Part shown: positions 7,584-16,184 of the stretch, piece by piece
Position numbering within the stretch: the stretch's first letter is position 1
Layout of the letters: each line of letters starts with the position of its first letter
Assembly: GCA_008363385.1 (NCBI GenBank)
Contig: RHKY01000048.1
Coordinates: 1-53,442, forward strand
Length of the DNA: 53,442 nucleotides
From: Acidobacteriota bacterium
GTDB lineage: Bacteria; Acidobacteriota; Thermoanaerobaculia; UBA5066
Direction: 5' to 3'
Made by a program: the position numbers and the translations under genes
The notes under the pieces: generated by a model
Seen by the model: only the letters and a program-made list of their open reading frames with translations
The model's database searches: none
What the model was told of the DNA's origin: nothing

Positions 7584-8536
7584 CACAGGCTCGCCCGGCT
7601 CCGCAGCCCCGCCTCACCGGGGTCTTCACCGCCCTCGTCACCCCCTTCACCGACGCGGGAGCCCTCGACGAGCCGGCGCTCCGGCGCCTCGTCCGGCGGC
7701 AGGTCGCCGGGGGCGTCGCCGGCGTCGTGCCGTGCGGGACCACGGGGGAGGCGGTCACGCTCGACCCCGACGAGCACGAGCGCGTCGTCGCCGTGACGGT
7801 CGAGGAGGCCCGCTCGGCCCGGCACCCCGTCCGCGTGATCGCCGGCTGCGGGTCGAACGACACCCGCAAGTCGGGCCGGCTCGCGGAGCGCTGCCGCAAG
7901 GCGGGGGCGGACGCCCTCCTCGTCGTGACGCCCTACTACAACAAGCCGACGCCGCGGGGGCTCGTCGAGCACTTCAAGGCGGTCGCCGACGCCGGGCAGC
8001 TGCCGGTCGTCGTCTACAACGTCCCGGGACGGACCGGAGTGAACATGCTCCCGGAGACGGTCCTGGAGCTGGCCGAGGACCCGCGCTTCGTCGCGGTGAA
8101 GGAGGCCTCCGGCAGCCTCGACCAGGCCTGCGAGATCCTCCGCGCGCGCCCGGCGGGCTTCTCGGTCCTCTCCGGCGAGGACTCGCTCGCGCTCCCGATG
8201 GTGGCGTGCGGGGCGGAGGGGGTCATCGCCGTCGTCTCGAACGAGGCGCCCGCGCTCCTCGCGAGGCTCGTCGAGGCCGCTCTCCTGGGCGAGAGGGACG
8301 AGGCGGCCGCCCTGCAGGCGAGGCTCTTCCCGCTCATGCGGGCCAACTTCCGGGAGTCGAACCCGATCCCCGTGAAGTGGGCGCTCCACCGGCTGGGGCT
8401 CTGCGGCGGCACGCTCCGCCTCCCTCTCGTCCCGCTCTCCCGCGCGCACCACAAGCCGGTCGAGGACGCGCTGAAGGCGGCCGGGCTTCTCGACGAAGCC
8501 GGCCGTCCGGCGGAGGCGGACGGGGGAGCCGCGTGA
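7580..8536 (+). CDS. dapA: 4-hydroxy-tetrahydrodipicolinate synthase
   Basis: 318 residues; condenses pyruvate with aspartate semialdehyde in a TIM-barrel Schiff-base aldolase. GTTGE is at residues 53-57, the catalytic Tyr at about 146 (VVYNVPGRTG) and the Schiff-base Lys at 174 (VAVKEASGS). Pyruvate-binding and barrel segments are intact and in order. A roughly 20-residue Ala/Gly/Glu-rich tail goes beyond the E. coli length. It has 4-nt overlaps with dapB (ATGA) and dapD (GTGA). The full lysine context makes a sialate or dihydroxy-acid aldolase role unlikely. Confidence 0.95.
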   Translation: MTQARPAPQPRLTGVFTALVTPFTDAGALDEPALRRLVRRQVAGGVAGVVPCGTTGEAVTLDPDEHERVVAVTVEEARSARHPVRVIAGCGSNDTRKSGRLAERCRKAGADALLVVTPYYNKPTPRGLVEHFKAVADAGQLPVVVYNVPGRTGVNMLPETVLELAEDPRFVAVKEASGSLDQACEILRARPAGFSVLSGEDSLALPMVACGAEGVIAVVSNEAPALLARLVEAALLGERDEAAALQARLFPLMRANFRESNPIPVKWALHRLGLCGGTLRLPLVPLSRAHHKPVEDALKAAGLLDEAGRPAEADGGAA

Positions 8537-9300
8537 CCCGCGAGGAGGTCTCGGCCCTCCTCGACGCGCTCGAGCGGGGCGAGGTGCGGGCCGCCGTCCG
8601 GGGCGAGGACGGCGTCTGGAGGGCGAACGCCGAGGTCAAGGAGGGGATCCTCGAGGCCTTCCGGCTGGGCGTCGACGTCGAGAGCGGCGCGGGGGCCCTC
8701 TCCTTCCGCGACCGCGACACGCTCCCGCCGCGGCGGGAGCTCCCTCCGGGCGTGCGCCTCGTCCCGGGCGGGACGGCGGTGCGCCGCGGGGCCTACCTGG
8801 CGAAGGGGGTGGTCGTCATGCCGCCCGCCTACGTGAACGTCGGCGCGTGGGTCGACGAGGGGTCGATGGTCGACAGCCACGCCCTCGTCGGCTCGTGCGC
8901 GCAGGTGGGGCGGCGCGTCCACCTCTCGGCCGCCGCGCAGGTGGGCGGGGTCCTGGAACCGGTGGGAGCCGTTCCGGTCGTCGTCGAGGACGAGGTCTTC
9001 GTGGGCGGCGGCGCGGGGCTCTACGAGGGGGTCTGCGTCGGCAGCCGGGCCGTCCTGGCGGCCGGGACGGTCCTGACCGGGACGAGCGTCCTCTTCGACC
9101 TCGTCCGCGAGGTGGAGGTCCGGGGCGCCGAGGGCCGGCCGCTCGTCGTCCCCGAGGGGGCCGTCGTCGTCCCCGGCGCCCGGCCGGCGGCGGGCGGCTG
9201 GGCGGCCTCGCGCGGCCTGTCGCTCGCGGCGCCGGTGATCGTGAAGTACCGCGACGCCCGCACCGACGCGCGGACGGCGCTGGAGGCCGCGCTCCGGTGA
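8533..9300 (+). CDS. dapD: tetrahydrodipicolinate N-succinyltransferase
   Basis: 255 residues; transfers succinyl from succinyl-CoA to tetrahydrodipicolinate, which commits the pathway to the succinylase route. Residues about 90-200 form a left-handed beta-helix of hexapeptide repeats ([37 protein letters not shown]). The signature [17 protein letters not shown] is that of DapD rather than of DapH acetyltransferases. The start is a GTG overlapping the dapA stop. The later succinylase genes dapC and dapE, and dapF, are not in this window; the aminotransferase at 37848 is one candidate for the DapC step. Confidence 0.93.
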   Translation: MTREEVSALLDALERGEVRAAVRGEDGVWRANAEVKEGILEAFRLGVDVESGAGALSFRDRDTLPPRRELPPGVRLVPGGTAVRRGAYLAKGVVVMPPAYVNVGAWVDEGSMVDSHALVGSCAQVGRRVHLSAAAQVGGVLEPVGAVPVVVEDEVFVGGGAGLYEGVCVGSRAVLAAGTVLTGTSVLFDLVREVEVRGAEGRPLVVPEGAVVVPGARPAAGGWAASRGLSLAAPVIVKYRDARTDARTALEAALR

Positions 9301-10625
9301 GGGCGCGGGCCGGCGCGGCGAGGGGCGGCGACCCGCTCCGCTCGGGCGAGCTCCTCTTCCAGGCCGCCAGGCGGTTCGGGACGCCGCTCTACCTCTACGA
9401 CCTCGACGCGGTCGAGCGGCGGGCGGCGGCGCTCCGCGCGGCGCTCGGGGAGCGCTTCACGCTCGCCTACGCCGTGAAGGCGAACCCCTCGCTCGCCGTC
9501 CTCTCGCTCCTCTCCCGCCTCGGCCTCGGGGCCGACGTCGCCTCCCGGGGCGAGCTGCGTGCCGCCAGAGCGGCGGGCTTCCCGCCCCGCCGGATCCTGG
9601 CCACCGGGCCCGCCAAGAGCGAGGCGGACCTCGACGCGCTCGTCGCCGCGCGGGTGTCGCAGATCCACGTCGAGGGGACCGAGGAGCTCGACCGGCTGGA
9701 GGCGGTCGCCGCGCGGCGCGGGCGCGTCGTCCGCGTCGGACTGAGGCTCAACCCGCCCTGGGGGATCGCCGAGGCGCGGACGATCATCGGCGGCCCCGGC
9801 GCCAAGAAGTTCGGCTTCGACCTCCCCTCGGCCCGCCGGGCGCTGGCGTCGCGGGACCGGTGGCCGCACCTCTCGGTACGTGGCTTCCAGGTCTTCAACG
9901 CCTCCAACGTCCTCGACGCCGGCCTCCTCGTCGAGAACACGAGGAGGGTCCTCGCCCTGGCGGTGAGGCTCGCCAGGGCGTTCGACGTCCCGCTGGAAAC
10001 GGTCGACTTCGGGGGAGGCCTCGGCGTCCCGTACGCGCCCGGCGAGCGTTCCCTCGACCTGGGGCGGCTGTCGGCGGGCCTCTCCGAGGTCGCGCGGGAG
10101 GCCGAGCGGGAGCCGCTCCTCGATGGGACGCGTCTCGTCTTCGAGCCCGGCCGGTTCCTCGTCGGGGAGGCCGGTGTCTACGTCACGCGCGTCCTCGGGA
10201 CGAAGCGCTCGCGGGGCGTCACGTACGCCCTCGTCGACGGAGGGGTCCACCACCTCCTCCGTCCCGCCCTGATCGGGACGCCTCACCCGGTCGAGAGGTT
10301 CGGCGACGGACCCGGCGGGCCGAGCACCCGCGTCGTCGTGGCAGGCCCGCTCTGCACCAGCCTCGACCTCCTCCACCCGGGCGTGGCGATGCCGCTCCCG
10401 GAGCCGGGCGACCTCCTCGTCGTCCGCGTCGCCGGGGCCTACGGCTACACGGAGTCGATGCCCCTCTTCCTCTCCCACGAGTGGCCGGCCGAGGTCGGGC
10501 ACTCGCGCGGACGCCTGGCCCTCCTCCGGCGCCCGCCGGGCGCCGCCGCTCTCCTGGCCGCGCAGCGGGACCCGTTCCGCCGCCCGCCCGCGACGAGATC
10601 TCATCCGAGCGCTCGCCGGCCGTAG
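9297..10625 (+). CDS. lysA: diaminopimelate decarboxylase-like PLP enzyme
   Basis: 442 residues of the alanine-racemase-fold (group IV) decarboxylases. It has the PLP lysine at 61 (YAVKAN), the glycine loop [10 protein letters not shown] and the phosphate-binding [11 protein letters not shown]. Its place at the end of the lysine operon, in GTGA overlap with dapD, points to meso-DAP decarboxylation. However, the substrate motif that normally reads Cys-Glu-Ser-x-Asp reads C353-T-S-L-D here, so the Glu that contacts the distal end of DAP is replaced by Thr. In that respect it resembles relatives that act on other amino acids or carrier-bound substrates. The fold is certain; the exact substrate is less so. 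The C-terminal 30 residues are an Arg/Pro/Ala-rich tail. Confidence 0.8.
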   Translation: MRARAGAARGGDPLRSGELLFQAARRFGTPLYLYDLDAVERRAAALRAALGERFTLAYAVKANPSLAVLSLLSRLGLGADVASRGELRAARAAGFPPRRILATGPAKSEADLDALVAARVSQIHVEGTEELDRLEAVAARRGRVVRVGLRLNPPWGIAEARTIIGGPGAKKFGFDLPSARRALASRDRWPHLSVRGFQVFNASNVLDAGLLVENTRRVLALAVRLARAFDVPLETVDFGGGLGVPYAPGERSLDLGRLSAGLSEVAREAEREPLLDGTRLVFEPGRFLVGEAGVYVTRVLGTKRSRGVTYALVDGGVHHLLRPALIGTPHPVERFGDGPGGPSTRVVVAGPLCTSLDLLHPGVAMPLPEPGDLLVVRVAGAYGYTESMPLFLSHEWPAEVGHSRGRLALLRRPPGAAALLAAQRDPFRRPPATRSHPSARRP

Positions 10626-10628
10626 AAT
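10623..10628 (+). promoter_or_regulatory. -10 element close to the mutase start
   Basis: TAGAAT overlaps the TAG stop of the lysA-like gene and ends 8 nt before the mutase ATG at 10637. No clear -35 is seen. The spacing would give a very short or absent 5' leader. Confidence 0.4.
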
Positions 10629-10636
10629 CGCGCCCC

Positions 10637-12334
10637 ATGGAGACGAAGACCGCCGAGGCCCTGACCCCGGAGCAGGAACGGATCGCCCGCGCCAAGGAGC
10701 GCTGGCGGGAGAAGGTGGCCGCGGCGTTCGGCAATCGCCCGGCCTGGAAGCGCGACTTCACGACCGTCTCCGGGGCGGAGACGACGCCGCTCGCCGCCCC
10801 CGACGACCTGCCGGGGTTCGACTTCGAGCGGGACCTCGGCTGGCCCGGGGAGTTCCCGTACACGCGGGGCGTCCAGGCCACGATGTACCGGGGCAAGCCG
10901 TGGACGATCCGGCAGTTCGCCGGCTTCGGGACGGCCGAGGAGACCAACCGCCGGTTCAAGGTCCTCCTCTCGCACGGGCAGACCGGGCTCTCCACCGCGT
11001 TCCACCTCCCCACGCTCTACGGCTACGACTCGGACCACGCGATGTCGGCCGGCGAGGTGGGGAAGTGCGGCGTCGCGGTCGACACGCTCCGCGACTTCGA
11101 GGTCCTCTTCGACGGGATCGACCTCGGCTCCGTGACGACCTCGATGACGATCAACTCCACGGCGCCGATCGCTCTGGCGATGTACCTGGCGGTGGCCGAG
11201 AAGCAGGGGACCCCCTGGACGAAGGTGGGCGGGACGCTCCAGAACGACATCCTGAAGGAGTACATCGCCCAGAAGGAGTACATCTTCCCGCCGCGCCCCT
11301 CGATGCGGCTGGTGACCGACCAGTTCGCCTTCTGCGCCAGGCACGTGCCGCGCTGGAACACCGTCTCCATCTCCGGCTACCACATCCGCGAGGCCGGCTC
11401 CACGGCGCTGCAGGAGCTCGCCTTCACGCTGCGCGACGGGATGGAGTACGTGGAGTACGGCGTGGAGGCGGGGCTCCCCGTCGACGAGTTCGCCCCCCGC
11501 CTCTCGTTCTTCTTCAACGCGCACAACGACTTCTTCGAGGAGATCGCCAAGTACCGGGCCGCCCGGCGGATCTGGGCGAAGGTGATGCGCGACCGCTACG
11601 GCGCCAAGAGCCCCGAGAGCTGGAAGCTCCGTTTCCACACGCAGACGGCCGGGTGCACGCTGACGGCCCAGCAGCCGTTCAACAACGTGGCGCGCGTCGC
11701 CGTGCAGGCGCTCGCGGCGGTCCTCGGCGGCACGCAGTCGCTCCACACGAACGCGCTGGACGAGACGCTCGCCCTCCCGACCGAGTTCGCCGCCAAGGTC
11801 GCGGTGAGGACGCAGCAGGTCCTCCTCCACGAGACGGGCGTCGCCAACACGATCGACCCGCTCGGCGGCTCCTGGTACGTCGAGGCGCTGACCGGCGAGA
11901 TGGAGCGGGGGGCGTTCGACTACTTCTCCCGGATCGACGCCTTCGGCGGGATGGTGGAGGCCATCGAGGCGGGGTTCCCGCAGAAGGAGATCGCCGACGC
12001 GGCGTACCGGTTCCAGCGTTCGCTCGACTCGGGCGAGAAGCTGATGGTCGGCGTGAACGCCTTCACCGAGGAGGTCCCCGAGGACCGCGTCCCCACGCTC
12101 CGGATCACCGAGGAGACGGCCGCGCGCCAGCTGGCGGCCCTCCAGGAGGTGCGAAGGACGCGGGACGGCAAGGCGGTCCTCTCGCGCCTCTCCGACCTCC
12201 GGGTGGCCTGCCGGGACGGTGCCAACGTGATGCCGCCCCTGGTGGAGGCGGTCAAGGCCTACGCGACGGTGGGCGAGATCTCCGACGTGATGCGGGAGGT
12301 CTTCTCCACGTACGTCGAGCCGGCGGTCTTCTGA
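10637..12334 (+). CDS. methylmalonyl-CoA mutase large (alpha) chain, catalytic domain
   Basis: 565 residues forming the (beta/alpha)8 substrate domain of a B12-dependent acyl-CoA mutase. Residues matching the methylmalonyl-CoA specificity positions, from memory of the Propionibacterium enzyme, are present: Tyr84 in QATMY and Arg224 in PRPSMRL, with the radical-shielding His249 in [14 protein letters not shown]-like and TQSLHTN motifs are intact. No C-terminal cobalamin domain is present, so a separate small subunit encoded elsewhere is needed. The role would be interconversion of methylmalonyl- and succinyl-CoA in propionate or branched-chain metabolism. Isobutyryl-CoA mutase is the main alternative. 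No Shine-Dalgarno is visible before the ATG. Confidence 0.87.
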   Translation: METKTAEALTPEQERIARAKERWREKVAAAFGNRPAWKRDFTTVSGAETTPLAAPDDLPGFDFERDLGWPGEFPYTRGVQATMYRGKPWTIRQFAGFGTAEETNRRFKVLLSHGQTGLSTAFHLPTLYGYDSDHAMSAGEVGKCGVAVDTLRDFEVLFDGIDLGSVTTSMTINSTAPIALAMYLAVAEKQGTPWTKVGGTLQNDILKEYIAQKEYIFPPRPSMRLVTDQFAFCARHVPRWNTVSISGYHIREAGSTALQELAFTLRDGMEYVEYGVEAGLPVDEFAPRLSFFFNAHNDFFEEIAKYRAARRIWAKVMRDRYGAKSPESWKLRFHTQTAGCTLTAQQPFNNVARVAVQALAAVLGGTQSLHTNALDETLALPTEFAAKVAVRTQQVLLHETGVANTIDPLGGSWYVEALTGEMERGAFDYFSRIDAFGGMVEAIEAGFPQKEIADAAYRFQRSLDSGEKLMVGVNAFTEEVPEDRVPTLRITEETAARQLAALQEVRRTRDGKAVLSRLSDLRVACRDGANVMPPLVEAVKAYATVGEISDVMREVFSTYVEPAVF

Positions 12335-12365
12335 GGCCGGACGTCCGGGCACGGGTCGTGCCACG

Positions 12366-12371
12366 TACACT
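12366..12371 (+). promoter_or_regulatory. -10 element close to the TPR-lolB-ispE operon start
   Basis: TACACT ends 7 nt before the ATG at 12379, in a 44-nt intergenic gap. There is no Shine-Dalgarno between it and the ATG, which fits a leaderless transcript. Confidence 0.4.
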
Positions 12372-12378
12372 CGACGTG

Positions 12379-14337
12379 ATGCCGATCCGGCTCGTCCTCC
12401 CGCTCGCCCTCGTCCTCCTCGCGGCCGCCGCTCCTGCCGGTGCCGCCGGGGAACCCGCTGCCCCGCCCCTGACGGCCGCCGAGGTGGCGCGGCGGGACGC
12501 CACGGAGCACTTCATCAACGCCCGGCTCCTGGCCGCCGACGGGGAGTTCACCGAGGCCCTGAAGGAGTTCCGGCTGGCCATCGAGCTGGACCCGTCGGAC
12601 GGGCACCTCCGGCGCGAGTACGCCGAGACGCTCTTCGACGTCCAGATCCTCCCGGAGGCCGAGCGCGAGGCCAGGAAGGCGGTCGAGCTCCTCCCGGGGA
12701 GCCCGGCGGCCAAGCGGACCCTCGGCCAGGTCCTCCTGGCCTCCGCGAAGGACAAGAAGGGGCTCGAGGCGGCCGCCGCCGAGCTGCGTGCCGCCGTGGA
12801 GGGGCTCCCCGGCGAGCCGACGGGTGCGGTGGCGTACGCGCAGGCGCTCCTGAGGCTCGACCGGCCGAAGGAGGCCGCGCAGGCGCTGGAGAAGGTCCTG
12901 GACCGCGGGCGCGGGTTCGCGATCCCGCTCCTGTACGCCGAGGCGCTGGAGAAGAGCGACCAGCTGGACGCGGCCGAGGAGGTCTACCGCTCCGTCCTCC
13001 GCCAGGACCCGGACAGCCCGCCCGCCTCCCTCGGCCTCCTCCGGGTGTACGAGCGGAGCCGGCAGTGGGAGAAGGCCGCCCCGCTCGTCCAGGAGCTGGT
13101 CGAGCGGCAGCCCCGGAACCTCGCGCTGAGGACGCAGTACGGGATGCTCCTCTTCCGCGCGCGGCGGTACGAGGACGCGCTGTCGGTCCTCCGCGACGTC
13201 CTCTCGGCGGACCCCGGGAACCGGGACGCCCTGCGCGCGTACGCCACCGTCCTGTCCGACCGGCAGGAGACGGACCAGGCCGACGAGGCCCTGAAGAAGC
13301 TCCAGCAGGTGGACCCCGACGACCCGGAGATCGCGCTCCTCCGGGGCCTCAACTTCGTGGAGGCCCGGCGGCTCGACGAGGCGGAGAAGGTTCTCCGCGA
13401 GGCCCGGTCCCTCCTCGTCGCCAAGAAGGCCCCGAAGGCGGAGTTCGCCCCGGTCGACGGGCAGCTCGGGTACGTCGCCTACCTCAGGAAGGACTACTCG
13501 GGCGCCCGCAGCCGGGTGCTGCCCCACCTCTACGTGGCCGACGGCGTCAACCCGCAGGCGCTGAACCTGCTCCTGCAGATCGCGCGGGACGAGAACGACC
13601 CGGCGGAGGGGCTGAGGCTCGCCCGCGAGGCGATGGAGAAGGGGGCCCGGGGCGTCGGCACGCGCGCCGCGCTCGGCGAGTTCCTGGTCCGCTCCGGCAC
13701 CTCGGCCGACGAGGCGGAGGGGGCGAAGGTCCTGGGCGAGCTGGCGGCGGGGGAGAAGCCCGGCGCGCTGGCGGCGGCCGACGCCTGGCAACGGATGGAG
13801 CGCCACGACCGGGCCGCCGAGGTGGCCGCGAAGGCCCTCGAGCGGTTCCCGGCCGACCCCGACCTGCTCTTCCGCCTCGGGGCCTCGCTCGAACGGCAGA
13901 AGAGGTTCGAGGAATCGGTCCGGGCGTTCGAGCAGCTCCTCGCCGCCCGCCCCGACCACGCCGCCGGCCTGAACTACCTCGGCTACATGTGGGCCGAGAG
14001 GGGAGAGAACCTCGAGAAGGCCCGCGACATGATCGAGAAGGCGGTCCGCCTCGAGCCGGGAAGCGGCGCCTATCTCGACTCGCTCGGCTGGGTCTGGTTC
14101 CGGCTGGGCGACCTGGACAAGGCCGAGAAGCACCTGCGGGAGGCGTCGCGACTGACGCCCGACGACCCGACCATCGAGGAGCACCTCGGGGACGTGGCCG
14201 AGCGGAAGGGCGACCTCGCGCGGGCCCGCGGCCACTGGAAGCGCTCCCTGGAGCTGAAGCCCGAGGACGGCGGCGCCAAGGCGAGGGAACGGCTCGACCG
14301 GACAGCCGCCTCGGAGCCCGCCGAAGCCCGGCGGTGA
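12379..14337 (+). CDS. secreted or periplasmic tetratricopeptide repeat protein
   Basis: 652 residues. A Sec signal peptide (about 1-23, MPIRLVLPLALVLLAAAAPAGA) is followed by about 14 degenerate TPR units to the C-terminus. The clearest are FTEALKEFRLAIELDP, RYEDALSVLRDVLSADPGN and the final block NYLGYMWAERGENLEKARDMIEKA. TPR arrays bind protein partners; no enzyme domain is present. A large TPR protein immediately upstream of lolB and ispE is recurrent in diderm genomes, so an envelope-assembly role is plausible but unproven. Its TGA overlaps the GTG of the LolB-like gene. The short, SD-less leader suggests leaderless translation. Confidence 0.85.
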   Translation: MPIRLVLPLALVLLAAAAPAGAAGEPAAPPLTAAEVARRDATEHFINARLLAADGEFTEALKEFRLAIELDPSDGHLRREYAETLFDVQILPEAEREARKAVELLPGSPAAKRTLGQVLLASAKDKKGLEAAAAELRAAVEGLPGEPTGAVAYAQALLRLDRPKEAAQALEKVLDRGRGFAIPLLYAEALEKSDQLDAAEEVYRSVLRQDPDSPPASLGLLRVYERSRQWEKAAPLVQELVERQPRNLALRTQYGMLLFRARRYEDALSVLRDVLSADPGNRDALRAYATVLSDRQETDQADEALKKLQQVDPDDPEIALLRGLNFVEARRLDEAEKVLREARSLLVAKKAPKAEFAPVDGQLGYVAYLRKDYSGARSRVLPHLYVADGVNPQALNLLLQIARDENDPAEGLRLAREAMEKGARGVGTRAALGEFLVRSGTSADEAEGAKVLGELAAGEKPGALAAADAWQRMERHDRAAEVAAKALERFPADPDLLFRLGASLERQKRFEESVRAFEQLLAARPDHAAGLNYLGYMWAERGENLEKARDMIEKAVRLEPGSGAYLDSLGWVWFRLGDLDKAEKHLREASRLTPDDPTIEEHLGDVAERKGDLARARGHWKRSLELKPEDGGAKARERLDRTAASEPAEARR

Positions 14338-14978
14338 CGGGGCGGCGGCTCGCCGCGGCGGCGGGCGTCCTGGCGGTCCTGAGCGGGGGATGCGCCACGG
14401 CCCGCCCCTCCGCGGTCCCCGAGGCGGAGGCGGCGCGCGTGCGGGAGCTCTGGGAGCGGGCCCGCGAGGAGGCCTGGGGGCAGCGCCGGTTCAAGGCGCT
14501 CTTCCGGGGCGAGTCGGTGCCGAGGGCCGGAGCCGTCGTCCGCGGCTACCTGAGCGTCTTCTGGGACGGCGAGACCCTGGAATGGCGCCTCTCGGCCCCC
14601 CTGGCCGGAGGAGTCCGGCAGGGGCTGCTCTCCCGGAGCGGCGCCTCGCCAGGGGCGGTCCCTCTCCCGGCGCGGGTCTCGGAGCGGGACGCCATCGGGG
14701 TTCTGCTCGGGGTCCTGGACGTTCCCGCGGCTGGGGCCGAGGTCCTCCGGGACGGGGAGTCCCACCTCCTCGATCTCGGTGGGGGGCGGGCCGGGAGGCT
14801 CGACTCGGCCGGGCGCGTCGTGGAGCTGCGTCTCGGATCGGACGCGTCCGTCCGGCTCGATCCGGGGCCGGCCCTGCCGCGACGGCTCGAGGCGGTCGGG
14901 CCGGAAGGGCGGGTCGTCCTGGCCCTCGAGTCGTTCGGTCCCTGGGAGGAAGTGCGGTCAGATCCGGGAGGGGGCTGA
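14334..14978 (+). CDS. LolB-like outer-membrane lipoprotein
   Basis: 214 residues with a lipoprotein-type N-terminus (RRLAAAAGVLAVLSGGC, lipidated Cys near residue 19). The body is consistent with the LolA/LolB beta-barrel that receives lipoproteins at the outer membrane (FRGESVPRAGAVVRGYLSVFWDGETLEWRL). Support comes mainly from size, lipobox and its invariable place before ispE. Sequence identity to E. coli LolB is low by eye, so I leave the symbol blank. The GTG start is in GTGA overlap with the TPR gene. Two Lgt/Lnt-dependent lipoproteins and lnt itself (48805) are in the same window. Confidence 0.6.
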   Translation: MTGRRLAAAAGVLAVLSGGCATARPSAVPEAEAARVRELWERAREEAWGQRRFKALFRGESVPRAGAVVRGYLSVFWDGETLEWRLSAPLAGGVRQGLLSRSGASPGAVPLPARVSERDAIGVLLGVLDVPAAGAEVLRDGESHLLDLGGGRAGRLDSAGRVVELRLGSDASVRLDPGPALPRRLEAVGPEGRVVLALESFGPWEEVRSDPGGG

Positions 14979-14981
14979 GAG

Positions 14982-15875
14982 GTGCTGACGCTCGAGGCCT
15001 TCGCAAAGGTCAACCGCTCGCTCGTCGTCCGCGGCCGCAGGCCCGACGGCTACCACGAGATCGACACGCTCTTCGAGACGGTCGACCTCTCCGATCGCCT
15101 CTCCTTCTCCGGGGCCGAGACGCTCGGACTGCGGTCCGACGACCCCTCCATCCCGACGGGGGAGTCGAACCTCGTCCTCAAGGCCGCCAGGCACCTGGCG
15201 GCCGAGGCCGGGGTACCGGCCCGCGGGCAGGTCTGGCTCACGAAGAGGATCCCTTCGGGCGGCGGGCTCGGAGGGGGGAGCTCGGACGCGGCCGCCGCGC
15301 TCCGCGGCTTCTCCGCCCTGTGGCGGGTCTCCCCGGGCGCCGATGACCTCCGGCGGATCGCGGCGGGCCTCGGCTCGGACGTCGCCTTCTTCCTCCACGG
15401 CGGGCGGGCGAGGGGGACCGGGAGAGGCGAGGTGGTCTCTCCTCTTCCGGACGCGGAGCGGCCGGAGTGGCTCGTCCTCGTCTTCCCGCCCTTCCCGATG
15501 CCGACGCCCGACGTCTACCGGGCCCTCGGGGCACCCGAATTGACAGGCGGGGACACCCCCCCTAATCTCTCGGCCTCCGTTCCGGGGGAGTTCCCGGACC
15601 GGAACGATCTGGAGGCGGCGGCGGAGCGCCTCAGACCGGAGCTCGCGGAGATCCGGCGGAGGCTCGCCGACCTGGGCGCCCGGAGCGCCCGGCTGTCGGG
15701 GAGCGGCTCGACGGTCTTCGGCGTCTTCGCGGGTCCGGACGAGGCGGAAAGGGTGAGGAGGAGACTCGTGGGCGGCCTTCCCGAAGGGACGCGGACCAGG
15801 GCGGCGAGGACGCTCTCCCGGGCCGAGTTCGAGCGGCGGTCGGCGCCCGAGGCCGCTCGCGGCGGCGAGCGCTGA
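14982..15875 (+). CDS. ispE: 4-diphosphocytidyl-2-C-methyl-D-erythritol kinase
   Basis: 297 residues of the GHMP kinase family; phosphorylates CDP-ME in the MEP isoprenoid pathway. The N-terminal AKVNRSLVV carries the catalytic Lys9. The ATP loop is SGGGLGGGSSDAAAALRG (about 92-109), the catalytic Asp is in GLGSDVAFFLHGG, and the third GHMP motif is ARLSGSGSTVFGVF. The GTG start has GGGAGGGGG 10 nt upstream and lies 3 nt after the LolB-like stop. The tail (APEAARGGER) is non-conserved. Confidence 0.94.
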   Translation: MLTLEAFAKVNRSLVVRGRRPDGYHEIDTLFETVDLSDRLSFSGAETLGLRSDDPSIPTGESNLVLKAARHLAAEAGVPARGQVWLTKRIPSGGGLGGGSSDAAAALRGFSALWRVSPGADDLRRIAAGLGSDVAFFLHGGRARGTGRGEVVSPLPDAERPEWLVLVFPPFPMPTPDVYRALGAPELTGGDTPPNLSASVPGEFPDRNDLEAAAERLRPELAEIRRRLADLGARSARLSGSGSTVFGVFAGPDEAERVRRRLVGGLPEGTRTRAARTLSRAEFERRSAPEAARGGER

Positions 15876-15897
15876 GGCGGCACGAGGAGGATCCTGT

Positions 15898-15969
15898 TGG
15901 GGAGTCGACAAGTGGTAAGTCAGCGGTCTTTGGAACCGCCATTCGGAGGTTCGAATCCTCCCTCCCCAG
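15898..15969 (+). tRNA. tRNA-Gln (anticodon TTG)
   Basis: A 72-nt cloverleaf. The acceptor stem TGGGGAG pairs with CTCCCCA. A D arm with AGTGGTAAG, the anticodon loop CTTTGGA (anticodon TTG, reads CAA) on a GGC/GCC-type stem, and a T arm GGAGG-TTCGAAT-CCTCC are all present. The discriminator is G, and CCA is not encoded (GTCA follows), so CCA must be added. It sits between ispE and prs, a conserved location in several phyla. Confidence 0.95.
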
Positions 15970-15974
15970 TCATG

Positions 15975-16073
15975 AACCTCGCCGGCGAAGCCGGCGTTCG
16001 CCCGCTCTGCGGGCGAAGGAGGTTCGTGACGGCTGACCTCGTCCCGGGGGAACCCGGGGCCGGGTTCCCCCGG
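15975..16073. repeat. structured intergenic element: three-way junction plus 14-bp palindrome
   Basis: Downstream of tRNA-Gln, AACCTC (15975-15980) pairs with GAGGTT (16019-16024). It encloses two hairpins: GCCGGC-GAA-GCCGGC, and a 9-bp TTCGCCCGC/GCGGGCGAA stem with loop TCT. A near-perfect palindrome follows (16044-16073, 14-bp arms around GG). The palindrome core GGGGGAACCCG recurs in other intergenic gaps (20859, 25900s, 52267, 52356). It could end the ispE-tRNA transcript, act as a small RNA or be a REP-like repeat. No gene is seen from 15970 to 16184. Confidence 0.55.
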
Positions 16074-16184
16074 ACCCCCTCCGCGCCCCGGAGAGAGAGT
16101 CGGGCGCGGGCCGGGGCTTGCGCCCCTTCCGCGCCTCGGGGCGGGGACCGGGCTCGGGGCGGCTGAATGAGACGCGGAGCGGGC

